Shown here one piece after another: positions 50,644 to 60,542 of a DNA stretch of 64,000 nucleotides; within the stretch, counting starts at the first letter, position 1; every line of letters begins with the position of its first letter. The notes beneath the pieces were generated by a model. That model did not search any database and was not told where the DNA came from. It was given only the letters and a program-made list of their open reading frames with translations. Made by a program: the position numbers and the translations under genes. Location: the NCBI RefSeq assembly GCF_018127745.1, contig NZ_CP072333.1, forward strand, positions 1,054,001 through 1,118,000, read 5' to 3'. Source of the stretch: Porphyromonas sp. oral taxon 275. GTDB taxonomy: Bacteria > Bacteroidota > Bacteroidia > Bacteroidales > Porphyromonadaceae.

Positions 50644-50731
50644 TGACTGATATCCCTCAGCGCGGCCACTGGCCTCCCTCAGCCTCCTGACGGATATCCC
50701 TCAGCGGGCTGACTGATATCCATCAGGACGC
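50644..50731. repeat. Four tandem copies of a second 22-bp repeat
   Basis: Copies begin at 50644, 50666, 50688 and 50710. The common pattern is TGACTGATATCCCTCAG followed by a variable 5-base end; the second copy is degenerate (GGCCT instead of GATAT). It lies in the 585-base gap between the lipoprotein and GltD-like genes. The rest of the gap shows only the two promoters. The array has no spacers. Confidence 0.85.
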
Positions 50732-50800
50732 TCCCCCTTAGGGAGCAGCTCCGCGCGCCGAGGCTGCGGGAGCGGCTTCGGAGGATTGCGCGGCTTTACT

Positions 50801-50808
50801 TATATTTG
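50801..50808 (+). promoter_or_regulatory. -7 box upstream of the GltD-like gene
   Basis: TATATTTG is an exact -7 box that would start transcription near 50815, leaving a leader of about 205 bases before the ATG at 51020. A -33 box is weak at best. Confidence 0.5.
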
Positions 50809-51019
50809 TTCTTGCTACTCCGAAGCACTTAGATGGTATACACCTTGATGCAGCTCTGTAGATCGCGCATTCTACCGATAGATCTCGAGGGGACTTCCCT
50901 GTACGCTAGGCCCAGCAGGCCCAGCGCGCCTCCCCCTACGCTACGCTCTGCCCGAGAGGGGCGGCCTAGCGAGCTGGCACAGCCCATCCCGCCGAGGAGC
51001 TAAGTAGCATCAGCCCACT

Positions 51020-52519
51020 ATGACAAGAGAAGAATTGATCAAGGAACGCCGCGCCCAGCCCTGGCGTGCCGAGCTACGCAAGGCGACTCCCAATAAAGAA
51101 CGTATCACCGCACCCCGCACCCCTATGCCTACGCTCGGCCTAGAGGAGCGGCTCAGCGCCTTCCACCACGAGGTCGCTCTAGGCTATACAGCCGAGCTGG
51201 CCATGGAGGAGGCACGGCGCTGCCTCGACTGCCCTAGCCCGGGCTGCGTCTCGGGCTGCCCCGTAGGGATCCATATCCCCTCCTTCATCAAGCTCATCGA
51301 GCGGGGGGAGTTCGTTGATGCCCTAGGGATCATCCGCGAGACCAGCAGCCTGCCTGCCGTCTGTGGGCGCGTCTGCCCGCAGGAGAAGCAGTGCGAGAGC
51401 CAGTGCATCTACACGCTGAGCCTCAAGAAGCCTGCCGTCTCCATCGGTAACCTCGAGCGCTTCGTCGCCGACTACGAGCGTCTGCATCCCGAGGAGGCCA
51501 AGCCCTTAGCACCGCCCATGCCCCCCAATGGCCTACGCGTCGCTGCTATCGGCAGCGGCCCTGCAGGGATCTCCTTCGCCACCGATATGGCCAAGTGGGG
51601 CTATGAGGTGACGGTCTACGAGGCCGCCGAAGAGCTCGGAGGCGTCCTGCGCTATGGAATCCCCGAGTTCGTCCTCCCCAATAGCATCATCGAGCACGAG
51701 CTGGCGAAGCTCCGCCAGCTGGGCGTGCACTTCGTCCCCAGCACCTATGTCGGGGAGGATATCACCGTGCAGCAGCTCCAGGAGGAAGGCTTCGCGGGGA
51801 TCTTCGTCGGCACAGGCGCTGGCGTGCCCAACTTCATGCATGTCCCAGGCGAAGACCTCAAGGGCATCCACTCAGCCAGCGACTATCTGGCGCGCCTGAA
51901 CATGATGAGCCCCGAGGAGATCGACGAGGAGAAGCTGCGCTATGCTGGCAAGCGCGTGGCCATCATCGGAGCGGGGAATACCGCCATCGATGCCGTACGC
52001 TCGGCGCTGCGTCTCGGTGCCGCGGAGGTGATGATCGTCTACCGCCGCAGCCGTGAGGAGATGCCCGCCCGTGCCGAGGAGCTCCACCACGCCGAGGAGG
52101 AGGGAACACGCTTCCTGACGCTGCACAATCCGATTGCCTACCTCGCCGACGAATCGGGGCACGTCGCCCGCATGCGCCTGCAGCAGATGCAGCTCGGCGA
52201 GCCCGACGCGAGTGGACGCCGCAGCCCCCAGCCCATAGAGGGCGCTATCGTGGAGCTGGAGGTCGATGAGGTCATCGTGAGCATAGGCTACTCCGCCAGC
52301 CCGCTCGTACCGCAGTCGCTGCCCGAGCTCTCGGTCTCCCGCTCGGGGACCATCGTCGTCGATGAGGAGCAGCGCAGCTCCATCCCTACGATCTACGCGG
52401 GGGGCGACATCGTACGCGGCCCCGCCACCGTGATCCTCGCCATGGGTGACGGGCGCCGTGCCGCCACCGCGATGCACCGATCGCTGACGGGACGCACCGA
52501 GCTGGGCGCCTTGGTCTAA
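51020..52519 (+). CDS. GltD-like NADPH flavoprotein (glutamate synthase small-subunit family)
   Basis: A 499-residue oxidoreductase. The N-terminal adrenodoxin-type region holds Cys clusters (CLDCPSPGCVSGCPVGIHIP and CGRVCPQEKQCESQC) for two [4Fe-4S] clusters. FAD binding is in IGSGPAGISFATDMAKWGYEV near 175, NADPH binding in IIGAGNTAIDAVRSALRLGA near 315, and a second FAD motif in IYAGGDIVRGPATVI near 460. Family members pass electrons from NADPH to glutamate synthase or, in NfnB/SudA forms, to ferredoxin. No large GltB or NfnA partner is in the window, so the partner is unknown. Confidence 0.88.
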   Translation: MTREELIKERRAQPWRAELRKATPNKERITAPRTPMPTLGLEERLSAFHHEVALGYTAELAMEEARRCLDCPSPGCVSGCPVGIHIPSFIKLIERGEFVDALGIIRETSSLPAVCGRVCPQEKQCESQCIYTLSLKKPAVSIGNLERFVADYERLHPEEAKPLAPPMPPNGLRVAAIGSGPAGISFATDMAKWGYEVTVYEAAEELGGVLRYGIPEFVLPNSIIEHELAKLRQLGVHFVPSTYVGEDITVQQLQEEGFAGIFVGTGAGVPNFMHVPGEDLKGIHSASDYLARLNMMSPEEIDEEKLRYAGKRVAIIGAGNTAIDAVRSALRLGAAEVMIVYRRSREEMPARAEELHHAEEEGTRFLTLHNPIAYLADESGHVARMRLQQMQLGEPDASGRRSPQPIEGAIVELEVDEVIVSIGYSASPLVPQSLPELSVSRSGTIVVDEEQRSSIPTIYAGGDIVRGPATVILAMGDGRRAATAMHRSLTGRTELGALV

Positions 52520-52555
52520 GGCCTCCCCTAGCCGAGCCCACCTAAGCAAAAGCCC

Positions 52556-52605
52556 CAAGCACTACGCCCCGCTAAGTCTCTAGGCTTAGCGGGGCGTAGT
52601 GCTTG
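52556..52605. terminator. Bidirectional terminator
   Basis: A perfect 21-bp inverted repeat (52556-52576 with 52585-52605) with an 8-base loop lies between the convergent GltD-like and methyltransferase genes. Confidence 0.85.
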
Positions 52606-52626
52606 AGGCGCAGTGAGGGAGAGGCG

Positions 52627-53274
52627 CTACTTCTTGTAGATGATGCTCAGCCCATCACGTAGGGGGAGGATGAGGTTCTCCACGCGAGGATCCTCCTGCA
52701 CGTGGCGGTTGAAGGACAGGATACTCTGCGTCTGGGCATCCGTCGGCAGCGGGTCGGCTACGACCTTGCCATCCCAGAGCGTATTGTCGGCTAGGATGAT
52801 GGCACCACTAGGCAGATGCGGCAGGAGGAGCTCGTAGTAGTCGAGGTACTGGCGCTTGTTGGCATCGATGTAGACGAGGTCGAAGGCGTAGCGCTCCACC
52901 AGCGCCGGCAGCAGCTCGAGGGCATCGCCCAGGTGCAGCTTGATCCGCTCACCCCAGGGCGCCTCTGCGATGAAGCCGCGGATGAAGTCCTCCATCTCAT
53001 CGTCCGACTCTATAGTGTGCACCTCTCCGCCTGGGGGGAGCACCTCGGCCATGCAGTGCGCCGCATAGCCCGTATAGGTACCGAGCTCGAGGACATAGCG
53101 GGCGCCCTTCATGCGGCAGAGCATCTGCAAGAGGCCTCCCTGCAGCGGTCCCGAGAGCATACGCGCCCTGAGGAGCTGCACGTGCGCCTGTCGGGCGAGC
53201 CGCTGACGCAGCTCACTCTCGGGCGTCGTATGCGCTAGGATATAGTCCTCGAGGCGCTGCTCTAGGAGCGTCAT
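52627..53274 (-). CDS. SAM-dependent O-methyltransferase (caffeoyl-CoA type)
   Basis: A 215-residue cation-dependent methyltransferase. SAM binding is VLELGTYTGYAAHCMAEVLP (about 60-80), VHTIESDDEMEDF gives the ribose-binding acid, and FDLVYIDANKRQYLDYYE and ILADNTLWDGKV hold the metal-binding Asp/Asn residues. It overlaps ispH by 4 bases on the same strand, so it is co-transcribed with ispH and cmk. The methyl acceptor is unknown; in Bacteroidetes these are often annotated only by family. Confidence 0.88.
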   Translation of the reverse strand: MTLLEQRLEDYILAHTTPESELRQRLARQAHVQLLRARMLSGPLQGGLLQMLCRMKGARYVLELGTYTGYAAHCMAEVLPPGGEVHTIESDDEMEDFIRGFIAEAPWGERIKLHLGDALELLPALVERYAFDLVYIDANKRQYLDYYELLLPHLPSGAIILADNTLWDGKVVADPLPTDAQTQSILSFNRHVQEDPRVENLILPLRDGLSIIYKK

Positions 53275-54173
53275 GCCTGCGTCGTGGGGCTAGGCATACC
53301 GAGGAGCTCGCGTATGCGCGCTGCTACCTCCTCCATCTGCCACATAGGCGTGGAGGTGGCGCCACAGATGCCGATGCTCGCCGGCAGCGGCTGCAGCATA
53401 TCGGCCGTCAGTTCGTCGGGGGAGGAGACGAAGATGCTGCGCTCATTGCCCTTGAGGCAGTAGCTGAAGAGCACCTTACCATTGGAGCTCTTAGCCCCAG
53501 CGACGAAGAAGACCAGCTCATGCCGCGAAGCGAAGTCCTGGATATGCGGCATACGATTGGACACCTGGCGGCAGATCGAGTCCTGATACTCGAAGCGAGC
53601 CCCCTCCTGCATACGATCACGCAGCGTGTCGATCAGCTCGAGGAAGCCCGTCAGCGACTGCGTCGTCTGGGAGAAGAGCGCCACGGGACGTGCGAAGTCG
53701 ATCTGCTCGACATCCTCGGGGTACTGCACGATGATGGCCTTGCCCTCCGTCTGCCCGACCAGGCCATTGACCTCAGCGTGGCCCTTCTTGCCGTAGATAA
53801 CGATCTGCCCTCCGATGGGATCCAGCTCGACGAACTTCTTGCGCACCTTCTTCTGCAGCGCGAGCACCACGGGGCAGGTAGCATCGACGAGCTCGATATT
53901 ACGCTCGCGTGCCATCTGATAGATCGCAGGCGCCTCACCATGCGCACGGAAGAGGACGCGCTTGCCCTCTAGCTGGCGGAAGGTGTCGTAGTCGATGGTC
54001 TGCATGCCCTTGGCCTGCAGGCGGTCGACCTCCTGGCTATTGTGGACGATGTCGCCGAGGCAGTAGAGCTCCTTCTTGTCCTTCTCGAGCTGCTGCTCGG
54101 CATGCTTGACAGCGTTGATCACGCCGAAGCAAAAGCCCGACTGCTGGTCTATCTCTATCGTGGGGTAGGTCAT
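53271..54173 (-). CDS. ispH: 4-hydroxy-3-methylbut-2-enyl diphosphate reductase
   Basis: A 300-residue [4Fe-4S] enzyme that makes IPP and DMAPP in the last step of the MEP isoprenoid pathway. The three cluster cysteines are in QQSGFCFGVINAV (about 14), VDATCPVVLALQKK (about 99) and YQDSICRQVSNR (about 200). GICGATSTPMW near the C-terminus is another conserved segment. It lies 32 bases after cmk and overlaps the methyltransferase by 4 bases. Length is normal. Confidence 0.95.
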   Translation of the reverse strand: MTYPTIEIDQQSGFCFGVINAVKHAEQQLEKDKKELYCLGDIVHNSQEVDRLQAKGMQTIDYDTFRQLEGKRVLFRAHGEAPAIYQMARERNIELVDATCPVVLALQKKVRKKFVELDPIGGQIVIYGKKGHAEVNGLVGQTEGKAIIVQYPEDVEQIDFARPVALFSQTTQSLTGFLELIDTLRDRMQEGARFEYQDSICRQVSNRMPHIQDFASRHELVFFVAGAKSSNGKVLFSYCLKGNERSIFVSSPDELTADMLQPLPASIGICGATSTPMWQMEEVAARIRELLGMPSPTTQA

Positions 54174-54205
54174 ATCTAGATGTTGATGGGATGTGTAGGC
54201 AGCGG

Positions 54206-54907
54206 CTACCCTCTACGGGCAAGCGCAGCCTGATAATAGGAATGTAGCAGGGCGTCCTGCTCGGGGATGGTGAGGTGGGAGTTGTCCAGTACCAGCGCAT
54301 CGGGCGCCTGGGTGAGCGGTGCCACCTCGCGGTGGGTGTCGATATAGTCACGCTCTTGCAGGTTCGCCAGCACCTCCTCCATGGTGATGATGTGGTCGCC
54401 TTTGCTGCGCAGCTCCGCCAGTCGGCGCTCCGCACGCACCTGGGGGTCGGCCGTGACGAAGACCTTGAGCTCGGCGTCGGGGAAGACAGCCGTACCGATG
54501 TCGCGGCCATCCATGACGATGCCCTTATGCCGCCCCATCTCCTGCTGCTGTGCGGTGAGGAAGCTGCGCACGAAGCTGAGGGCTGCCACGGGGCTTACCT
54601 GCGAGGCGACCTCCATAGAGCGGATGGCCTGCTCGACACGCTCGCCATTGAGGTAGAGCTCGGGGCGTGGGCTCTGCTCCGCCAGCCGGAAGGCCAGCTC
54701 TAGGTCGCCCAGGGAGCGCTCCAGCGAGGAGGCGTCGATGAGTCCATTCTCGATGAAGCCCTTACGCATGGCCCAGAGGGTGACGCCTCGATACATGGCC
54801 CCCGTGTCTACGTAGATATAGCCGATGGCCTCGGCCAGCGTGCGTGCCATGGAGCTCTTGCCGCAGGAGCTGTAGCCGTCGATGGCTACGATGATCTTAT
54901 CCTTCAT
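54206..54907 (-). CDS. cmk: Cytidylate kinase
   Basis: A 233-residue nucleoside monophosphate kinase that phosphorylates CMP/dCMP. The P loop is [16 protein letters not shown] (about 9-24), [14 protein letters not shown] (about 34-47) follows, [31 protein letters not shown] (about 130-160) is the central signature. It is first in the operon cmk-ispH-methyltransferase, a pairing often seen in Bacteroidetes. Bases 54908-55021 upstream show no defined promoter box. Confidence 0.95.
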   Translation of the reverse strand: MKDKIIVAIDGYSSCGKSSMARTLAEAIGYIYVDTGAMYRGVTLWAMRKGFIENGLIDASSLERSLGDLELAFRLAEQSPRPELYLNGERVEQAIRSMEVASQVSPVAALSFVRSFLTAQQQEMGRHKGIVMDGRDIGTAVFPDAELKVFVTADPQVRAERRLAELRSKGDHIITMEEVLANLQERDYIDTHREVAPLTQAPDALVLDNSHLTIPEQDALLHSYYQAALARRG

Positions 54908-55021
54908 TGATTATACTAGCTTGTTGGTCTTCAGCAGGGTGAGGTGATACAAAAGGATCGCCCTGCGCTGCTATAGCCACCAAAGAGGCTAACAGACACA
55001 GGGCGAAGAATGTTGCGCGAG

Positions 55022-57172
55022 CTAAGCGACAAGACGCCAGATGCCCGCCGTGATCATGGTCACGAGGATCCCGAGACCGAGGGGAAGGAAGACGGAGAGC
55101 AGTGTCCAGCGTAGGCTGCCTGTCTCCTTGTATATGGTGTAGATCGTCGTGCTACAGGGGTGATGCAGCAGGCAGAAGAGCATGAGGCAGACGCCCGTCA
55201 TCAGCGTCCAGCCTCCCTGCTGCAGGAGGGCAAAGGTCTCAGCCTCCCCTCCCTCCATCAGGACGCCAGCGCCAGCAGGATCACCACCGCCTAGCACCAG
55301 CGTCGTGAGCATGAGCACTGTGGGTATGACGACCTCGTTGGCAGGGATCGCCAGGAGGTAGGCTAGGAGGATGACGCCATTGAGTCCCATCAACATCCCT
55401 GGGTAGTCCAGCAGCTGGATGAGGTGTGCGGCGACGCTAGCTCCCCCGATATGTACATTGCACGAGAGCCAGATGAAGGCCCCCGCAGGGGCTGCGAAGA
55501 CCAGGGCACGCCAGAGGACGATCAGCGTGCGGTCGATGAAGGAGGTGTAGAGCGTGCGCCAGAACTGCGGCGGCCTATAGGGCGGCAGCTCGAGGTGGAA
55601 GGTAGAGACCTCCCCGTGCAGCACCGTATGGGAGAGCGCCCAGGAGGCGCCAAACATGACCAGCACGCCCAGCAGCACGATCGCTAGCACCGCGCCGATG
55701 CTTGCCAGCCCCGCATAGGCAGGCGGCACGGCCGCGCCGATGAAGAGCGAGGACAGGAGGATGATGGTAGGCCAGCGCCCATTGCAGAGCGAGAAGTTAT
55801 TGGTGATGATGGCGATGAGGCGCTCGCGCTCGCTGTCGATGATGCGTGTGGAGACGACACCCGCAGCATTGCAGCCGAAGCCCATGCTCATCGTCAGCGC
55901 TTGCTTACCATGCGCCCCACTACGACGGAAGAGCTCATCGAGGTTGAAGGCCACACGCGGCAGATAGCCGAAGTCCTCCAGTAAGGTGAAGAGCGGGAAG
56001 AAGATCGCCATCGGCGGCAGCATCACCGACACGACCCAAACGGTAGTGAGATAGATACCGTCCGCCAGTAGCCCCGTGAGCCACCAGGGGCTACCGAGCG
56101 TGACTAGCGCCGAGCGGAAGAGCGGGTGCACCCGCCCCACCAAAAGGTCACTCAGGAGCGAGGAGGGATAGTTCGACCCGACGATGGTGAGCCAGAAGAT
56201 CACCCCGAGGAGGAGCAGCATGATGGGAAAGCCCCAGCGACGCGAGGTGAGGATGCGGTCGAGCCGCACGTCCAGCGGCAGGCGTCCCTCGACATGGGCC
56301 TGCAGCAGAACCTCGGAGCAAATGCGGTAGGCGTCGGCATAGATAGACTCCGTCCATTGGTCGTGGAAGTTCTCCCCGATCTCGAGGTGCACCTGGCGCG
56401 CCAGCTCGAGGAGCTCAGGGGCATCGAAGCGTGCGGTGATCGAGGGATCGTCCTCGATGAGGCGCGTGGCGATCCACCAGCTGTTAGCAACCTCGGGATA
56501 GAGCTCCTCGACCTTGGCCTGGAGCTTCGCGACGAGCTGTGCCGTGTGCTCCGGGAGGCTCTGCCCGCGGTAGGGACGGCAGACATACTCACCAAGCGCT
56601 ACGGCCCGTATCTGTACGAGCAGCTCGGGGATACCCTTGCCCGAGCGGGCACTGGCCCCTATGACAGGGATGCCGAGGCGGCGGGAGAGCGCCTGGAGGT
56701 TGATCTCGATCTTATTGCGGCGCGCCTCGTCAAGGAGGTTCACGCAGAGGACGACCTTATCGGTGATCTGCAGCACCTGCAGCAGAAGGTTCATGTTACG
56801 CTCCAGGCGGGTGGCGTCAGCGACGATGACCGTGACGTCGGGGCGGTCGAAGAGGATGAAGTTGCGGGCGATCTCCTCGTCCTCGCTCGTCGAGGAGAGG
56901 GAGTAGGTACCTGGGAGGTCTACGATCTTATAGCCCTCGCCAGCGTAGTCGAAGGCGCCCTCGGCCTTACCGACCGTCTTGCCAGGCCAGTTCCCCGTAT
57001 GCTGCTTGAGCCCCGTGAGGGCATTGAAGACGGTGCTCTTACCCGTATTGGGGTTCCCCGCCAGAGCTATGGTATAGCGCGTCTCGGCGAGGTGCTCCCC
57101 ACGACGCTGCAGGGCAGCAGCCTGTGCGGAGGCAGAGGAGCAGGAGGTATCAGGACTTACTCTTGAGGGCAT
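55022..57172 (-). CDS. feoB: Ferrous iron transport protein B
   Basis: A 716-residue inner-membrane Fe(II) transporter. The N-terminal G domain has [14 protein letters not shown] (G1, about 36), [10 protein letters not shown] (G3), NLLDEARR (G4, NxxD) and [10 protein letters not shown] (G5). The membrane domain from about residue 310 has multiple helices with paired Gate motifs ([35 protein letters not shown]). The N-terminal 30 residues are low complexity and the true start may be slightly downstream. It overlaps the DtxR/FeoA gene by 16 bases. Relatives in Porphyromonas carry iron or manganese; the metal cannot be decided here. Confidence 0.93.
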   Translation of the reverse strand: MPSRVSPDTSCSSASAQAAALQRRGEHLAETRYTIALAGNPNTGKSTVFNALTGLKQHTGNWPGKTVGKAEGAFDYAGEGYKIVDLPGTYSLSSTSEDEEIARNFILFDRPDVTVIVADATRLERNMNLLLQVLQITDKVVLCVNLLDEARRNKIEINLQALSRRLGIPVIGASARSGKGIPELLVQIRAVALGEYVCRPYRGQSLPEHTAQLVAKLQAKVEELYPEVANSWWIATRLIEDDPSITARFDAPELLELARQVHLEIGENFHDQWTESIYADAYRICSEVLLQAHVEGRLPLDVRLDRILTSRRWGFPIMLLLLGVIFWLTIVGSNYPSSLLSDLLVGRVHPLFRSALVTLGSPWWLTGLLADGIYLTTVWVVSVMLPPMAIFFPLFTLLEDFGYLPRVAFNLDELFRRSGAHGKQALTMSMGFGCNAAGVVSTRIIDSERERLIAIITNNFSLCNGRWPTIILLSSLFIGAAVPPAYAGLASIGAVLAIVLLGVLVMFGASWALSHTVLHGEVSTFHLELPPYRPPQFWRTLYTSFIDRTLIVLWRALVFAAPAGAFIWLSCNVHIGGASVAAHLIQLLDYPGMLMGLNGVILLAYLLAIPANEVVIPTVLMLTTLVLGGGDPAGAGVLMEGGEAETFALLQQGGWTLMTGVCLMLFCLLHHPCSTTIYTIYKETGSLRWTLLSVFLPLGLGILVTMITAGIWRLVA

Positions 57173-58146
57173 AGCTTGGGGTCTTGGATAAGGATATAGC
57201 GAGCTTGGTCGCGACGCAAGGCGATGGTGGCCCCGCGTACGATGTAGGCCGTAGGATTGCCCAGCGGGCTGCGCATCTCTATGCTGATGTGGCTACCGCG
57301 TACGAAGCCGAGGTCCATCAGACGGCGGCGCATCGGTCCACGACAGGAGGGCGAGAGGCCGAGCACCGTGCTGGACTCATCTGGAGCGAGCGTGGAGAGA
57401 CGCCGCACCTCGGCGGCATGACTCTCCTTGAGCTCCTGCGCAGTCGCCAGCCGTAGGTGTAGCGAGCTGAGGAACTGTACGGGGAGATCATAGGCCTCCC
57501 CCTCGTAATAGAGGCGACAGATGCCAGACTCCAGCGTCTGCAGCTGGAAGATGGAGTCGCGCGTCAGGCCTAGATCCGTAAGGTAGTGGTAGGCCTCCAC
57601 GAGGTCATCCTCGATGTGGAGGACGTAGTACCACGAGCCCGGCTGCAGCGCCTCAAGGGGAAGGGCCTCAGGGAGCTCGGCCTGCACCCCTTCGGCCGTA
57701 GGGATGGGATCGCCATGCGGGTCGTAGAGGGGATTACCTAGGAGCGAGGCGATACGCTGGTGCTCGGAGGAGCTGAGCTGGTGCTCCTTGGTATGCGCTA
57801 GGCGGTGCCACTCACTAGGCGTGTAGCCCGAGTGCTCCGCCAGATACAGCTCATAGAGGCGGTGGGCACGGATCAGCTCGAGGGCACGCTGCTCCCCACG
57901 CTCAGTGAGGGCGAAGGAGTCGGTAGCTAGGTAGCCCTCCTGCCGCAGCTGCTGGAGTAGCTCCGACAGCTCGGGGCCGTGGCGCAGGATGGGGCTAGAG
58001 CTGGCCTGCACCCCAGCGGGCTGACGCTGCTGCTCGTAGAGGCTTTTCAGTAGATCCTCGGCCTCGGTATGCCGGACGAGGCGGCGCGGGAGCATCCCCC
58101 AGCGCTGCAGCCAGCCGAGCCAATGATGTGCTTGTCGCTTTGTCAT
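57157..58146 (-). CDS. DtxR-family metalloregulator fused to FeoA domain
   Basis: A 329-residue protein. After about 28 residues, a divergent DtxR/MntR-like winged helix ([13 protein letters not shown]...[12 protein letters not shown]) is followed by the metal/dimer domain ([32 protein letters not shown] ... [15 protein letters not shown]). The middle (about 160-240) and C-terminal (about 245-320, [23 protein letters not shown]...[15 protein letters not shown]) parts are SH3-like; the last one is a typical FeoA domain. Gene overlap with feoB indicates co-expression, so it probably both senses the metal and supports FeoB. A clear recognition helix is hard to see. Confidence 0.85.
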   Translation of the reverse strand: MTKRQAHHWLGWLQRWGMLPRRLVRHTEAEDLLKSLYEQQRQPAGVQASSSPILRHGPELSELLQQLRQEGYLATDSFALTERGEQRALELIRAHRLYELYLAEHSGYTPSEWHRLAHTKEHQLSSSEHQRIASLLGNPLYDPHGDPIPTAEGVQAELPEALPLEALQPGSWYYVLHIEDDLVEAYHYLTDLGLTRDSIFQLQTLESGICRLYYEGEAYDLPVQFLSSLHLRLATAQELKESHAAEVRRLSTLAPDESSTVLGLSPSCRGPMRRRLMDLGFVRGSHISIEMRSPLGNPTAYIVRGATIALRRDQARYILIQDPKLCPQE

Positions 58147-58186
58147 CTCTGTAATTATCTATCGGTGCCTAGAGGATCTACACGAG

Positions 58187-58226
58187 CGCTCATGACCACA
58201 CAGTCGGGACTGCGTAGCCATGAGCG
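58187..58226 (-). terminator. Hairpin between sigma factor and DtxR genes
   Basis: CGCTCATG (58187-58194) pairs with CATGAGCG (58219-58226), with inner CAGTC/GACTG (58201-58205 with 58208-58212). It lies 30 bases past the sigma-factor stop on the minus strand. T residues are sparse, so it might also be a leader structure of the iron operon. Confidence 0.5.
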
Positions 58227-58255
58227 TAGACGAAGGGAAGAGGGCTAGGGAGGAG

Positions 58256-59119
58256 CTAGCCGAGGTATGGCTTGAGGGAGGCGCAGTGTATATCGTTGCG
58301 CAGCTTGCGTATAGCCTTCTCCTTAATCTGGCGCACGCGCTCGCGCGTCAGATCGTACTTCATCCCTATCTCATCGAGCGTCATCTCGGGGTAGCCGCAG
58401 ATGCCGAAGAAGCACTTGACGATCTCGGCCTCACGCTCGGTGAGGTTCGTCAGCACCTGGTTGATCTCGCTGCTGAGCGACTCATCGAGCAGTACGCTAT
58501 CCGTCGAGGGGGTGTCGTCACTGGTCAGTACGTCCAGGAGGCTATTCTCCTCTCCCTCGACAAAAGGGGCATCGACGGAGATATGCCGCCCTGCGACCTT
58601 GAGCGTCTCGGTGATCTTGTCCTCGGGGAGGTTAAGCTCCTTAGCCAGCTCCTCGGCCGAGGGGCGGCGCTCGTTCTCCTGCTCGAACTTAGCCAAGGCC
58701 TTGGAGATCTTGTTGAGCGTCCCGACCTGATTGAGCGGCAGACGTACGATACGCGCCTGCTCAGCCAGTGCCTGGAGGATCGCCTGGCGTATCCACCAGA
58801 CGGCGTAGGAGATGAACTTGAAGCCGCGCGTCTCGTCGAACTTCTCGGCCGCCTTGATCAGCCCGAGGTTCCCCTCATTAATGAGGTCGGGGAGGCTGAG
58901 GCCTTGGTTCTGGTACTGCTTGGCGACGGAGACGACGAAGCGCAGATTGGCTCGGGTCATCTTATCCAGGGCTCGGCGATCGCCCCGCTTGATCGCCTGG
59001 GCAAGCTCTACCTCCTCCTCTATGCTGATGAGCTCCTCGCGACCTATCTCCTGCAGGTAGCGGTCGAGCGAGGCACTCTCTCGATTGGTGATGGACTTCG
59101 ATATCTTGAGTTGTCTCAT
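58256..59119 (-). CDS. rpoD: Primary RNA polymerase sigma factor
   Basis: A 287-residue sigma-70 protein without region 1.1, the short form typical of Bacteroidetes RpoD/SigA. Region 1.2 is [21 protein letters not shown], region 2 includes [21 protein letters not shown] (about 95-115), region 3 follows, and region 4.2 is [29 protein letters not shown] (about 247-275). It recognises TTTG/TAnnTTTG promoters such as those listed here. The 5' side (59120-59224) shows no clear promoter box. Confidence 0.95.
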   Translation of the reverse strand: MRQLKISKSITNRESASLDRYLQEIGREELISIEEEVELAQAIKRGDRRALDKMTRANLRFVVSVAKQYQNQGLSLPDLINEGNLGLIKAAEKFDETRGFKFISYAVWWIRQAILQALAEQARIVRLPLNQVGTLNKISKALAKFEQENERRPSAEELAKELNLPEDKITETLKVAGRHISVDAPFVEGEENSLLDVLTSDDTPSTDSVLLDESLSSEINQVLTNLTEREAEIVKCFFGICGYPEMTLDEIGMKYDLTRERVRQIKEKAIRKLRNDIHCASLKPYLG

Positions 59120-59224
59120 AGCGTTCCCTTCTATCTACTGATGGTGAAGTGTCCACTAGATGTCTACATAGCTACAACGCAGGGCTAGGGCCTTTTGTTT
59201 GGAGCCGACTCTAGTGGCGCGAGC

Positions 59225-60514
59225 TCATTGCTTGACTAGCCCCTCGAGGTGCTTGACCTCGGCCTCGAGCTCGGCGATGCGCTCCTGCTGCGCGTGGATC
59301 ATCTGCTGGTAGGAGTTCAGCTCCTCGGTCTCGATGCTGCTGGGCGCCTGCTCCTCGACGCGGAGGAGTAGGTCGCTCAGGACGTTCATATAGTTATTGA
59401 AAGCATCGTAGGGCGAGCTATAGGGGCTGTAGGGATGCCCCCCCCAGTTGATCGTATTCATGTAGTAGAAGTGGTCGGCACTCTGTAGATAGAGCCAGTC
59501 CTTCAGGAGGCCGCGGTCCTCGAGGGCGTGGACACGCTCGCCCCACTGGCGGAGTTTCTCGATCACCCCCTGCTGGAGGATATTGCCGTTCCATTCGTTG
59601 GTGCTCTTCTCCTCACCCGCCCAGCTAATCGGATAGGCTACCGAGATCAGCCCGACGGGGCGCTGGCTGTCCAAGAGCTGCGAGGGCGTGGCGAAGCCGA
59701 CGCCGTAGTCGGCGGCGAGCTTGGGCAGGGCACGGAAGAACTCGAAGATCCCCGTCTCTGCACGATTCATCTCCCCGAGTACCTCATAGTTCATATAGAG
59801 GAGGGTGAAGTCCTCACCCTCGGGGAGGTGCTGCACACGCCCCAGGAGCTTGTCTGCCGTGACAGGGTATTCGTGAGAGCTGTAGTTGGAGAAGTGGTTC
59901 GTCACGAGCTCGCTCAGACCAGCGTTGCGCAGCAGCAGCTTGGTCTCGGGCGAGACGGCCGAGCCGTAGAGGTAGTTGGGGCTCTTCCAGCCGAGGACGT
60001 GCTTGGCGCCCTCGGTGATGATGCCCTCGTAGCCTAGAGAGGCGAGCTCTAGAGCGATCTCATCCGAATAGATCAGCTCACTATTACAGAAAACACGGGA
60101 GGGCTCGACGCCGAAGAGCTCGCGCAGCTTGGTCTGCTGCATACGCACCTGGTTGCGGAACTCTACGGGATCGTAGAGCGAGGATATAGAGTGCGAATAG
60201 GTCTCTGCGACGAACTCCACACGCCCCGTAGCCACAAGCTCCCTGAAGCTCTCGAGGAGCTCAGGCTTGCGGTACTCCATCTGCTCCAGCGCTAGCCCCG
60301 AGATCGAGAAGCTGACGTGGAAGTCGGGGTAGGTCTTCAGAAGCTCCAGCAGCATGCGGTTCGCAGGGAAGTAGCAGCTGTCGGTGATGCGATCGAAGAC
60401 CTCCTCATTGAGGTAGTCATCACTGTAGTAATGGACATTCCCGATATCGAAGAAGCGGTAGCGACGGAGTCGGATGGGCTGGTGTATCTGGAAGCAAAGG
60501 CAAATCTTCTTCAT
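59225..60514 (-). CDS. GH57 alpha-amylase / glucan-acting hydrolase
   Basis: A 429-residue cytoplasmic glycoside hydrolase of family 57. CLCFQIHQPIRLRRYR is the N-terminal HQP motif, and the catalytic region is around RVFCNSELIYSDEIALELASLGYEGIITEGAKHVLGW (nucleophile glutamate in NSELIYSDE). A C-terminal coiled coil (about 385-425) is present. It is the third gene of the operon with a GT4 and a debranching enzyme. In Bacteroides, such clusters handle intracellular glycogen or starch-type glucan; exact linkage specificity is not visible. Confidence 0.87.
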   Translation of the reverse strand: MKKICLCFQIHQPIRLRRYRFFDIGNVHYYSDDYLNEEVFDRITDSCYFPANRMLLELLKTYPDFHVSFSISGLALEQMEYRKPELLESFRELVATGRVEFVAETYSHSISSLYDPVEFRNQVRMQQTKLRELFGVEPSRVFCNSELIYSDEIALELASLGYEGIITEGAKHVLGWKSPNYLYGSAVSPETKLLLRNAGLSELVTNHFSNYSSHEYPVTADKLLGRVQHLPEGEDFTLLYMNYEVLGEMNRAETGIFEFFRALPKLAADYGVGFATPSQLLDSQRPVGLISVAYPISWAGEEKSTNEWNGNILQQGVIEKLRQWGERVHALEDRGLLKDWLYLQSADHFYYMNTINWGGHPYSPYSSPYDAFNNYMNVLSDLLLRVEEQAPSSIETEELNSYQQMIHAQQERIAELEAEVKHLEGLVKQ

Positions 60515-60542
60515 AGCTCTAGTGTATAGCGTGTGTCAGAGT

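Noticed and set aside
56126..57166. A 346-residue plus-strand open frame
   Set aside because: It is antisense to feoB, which is fully conserved; the frame is a shadow.
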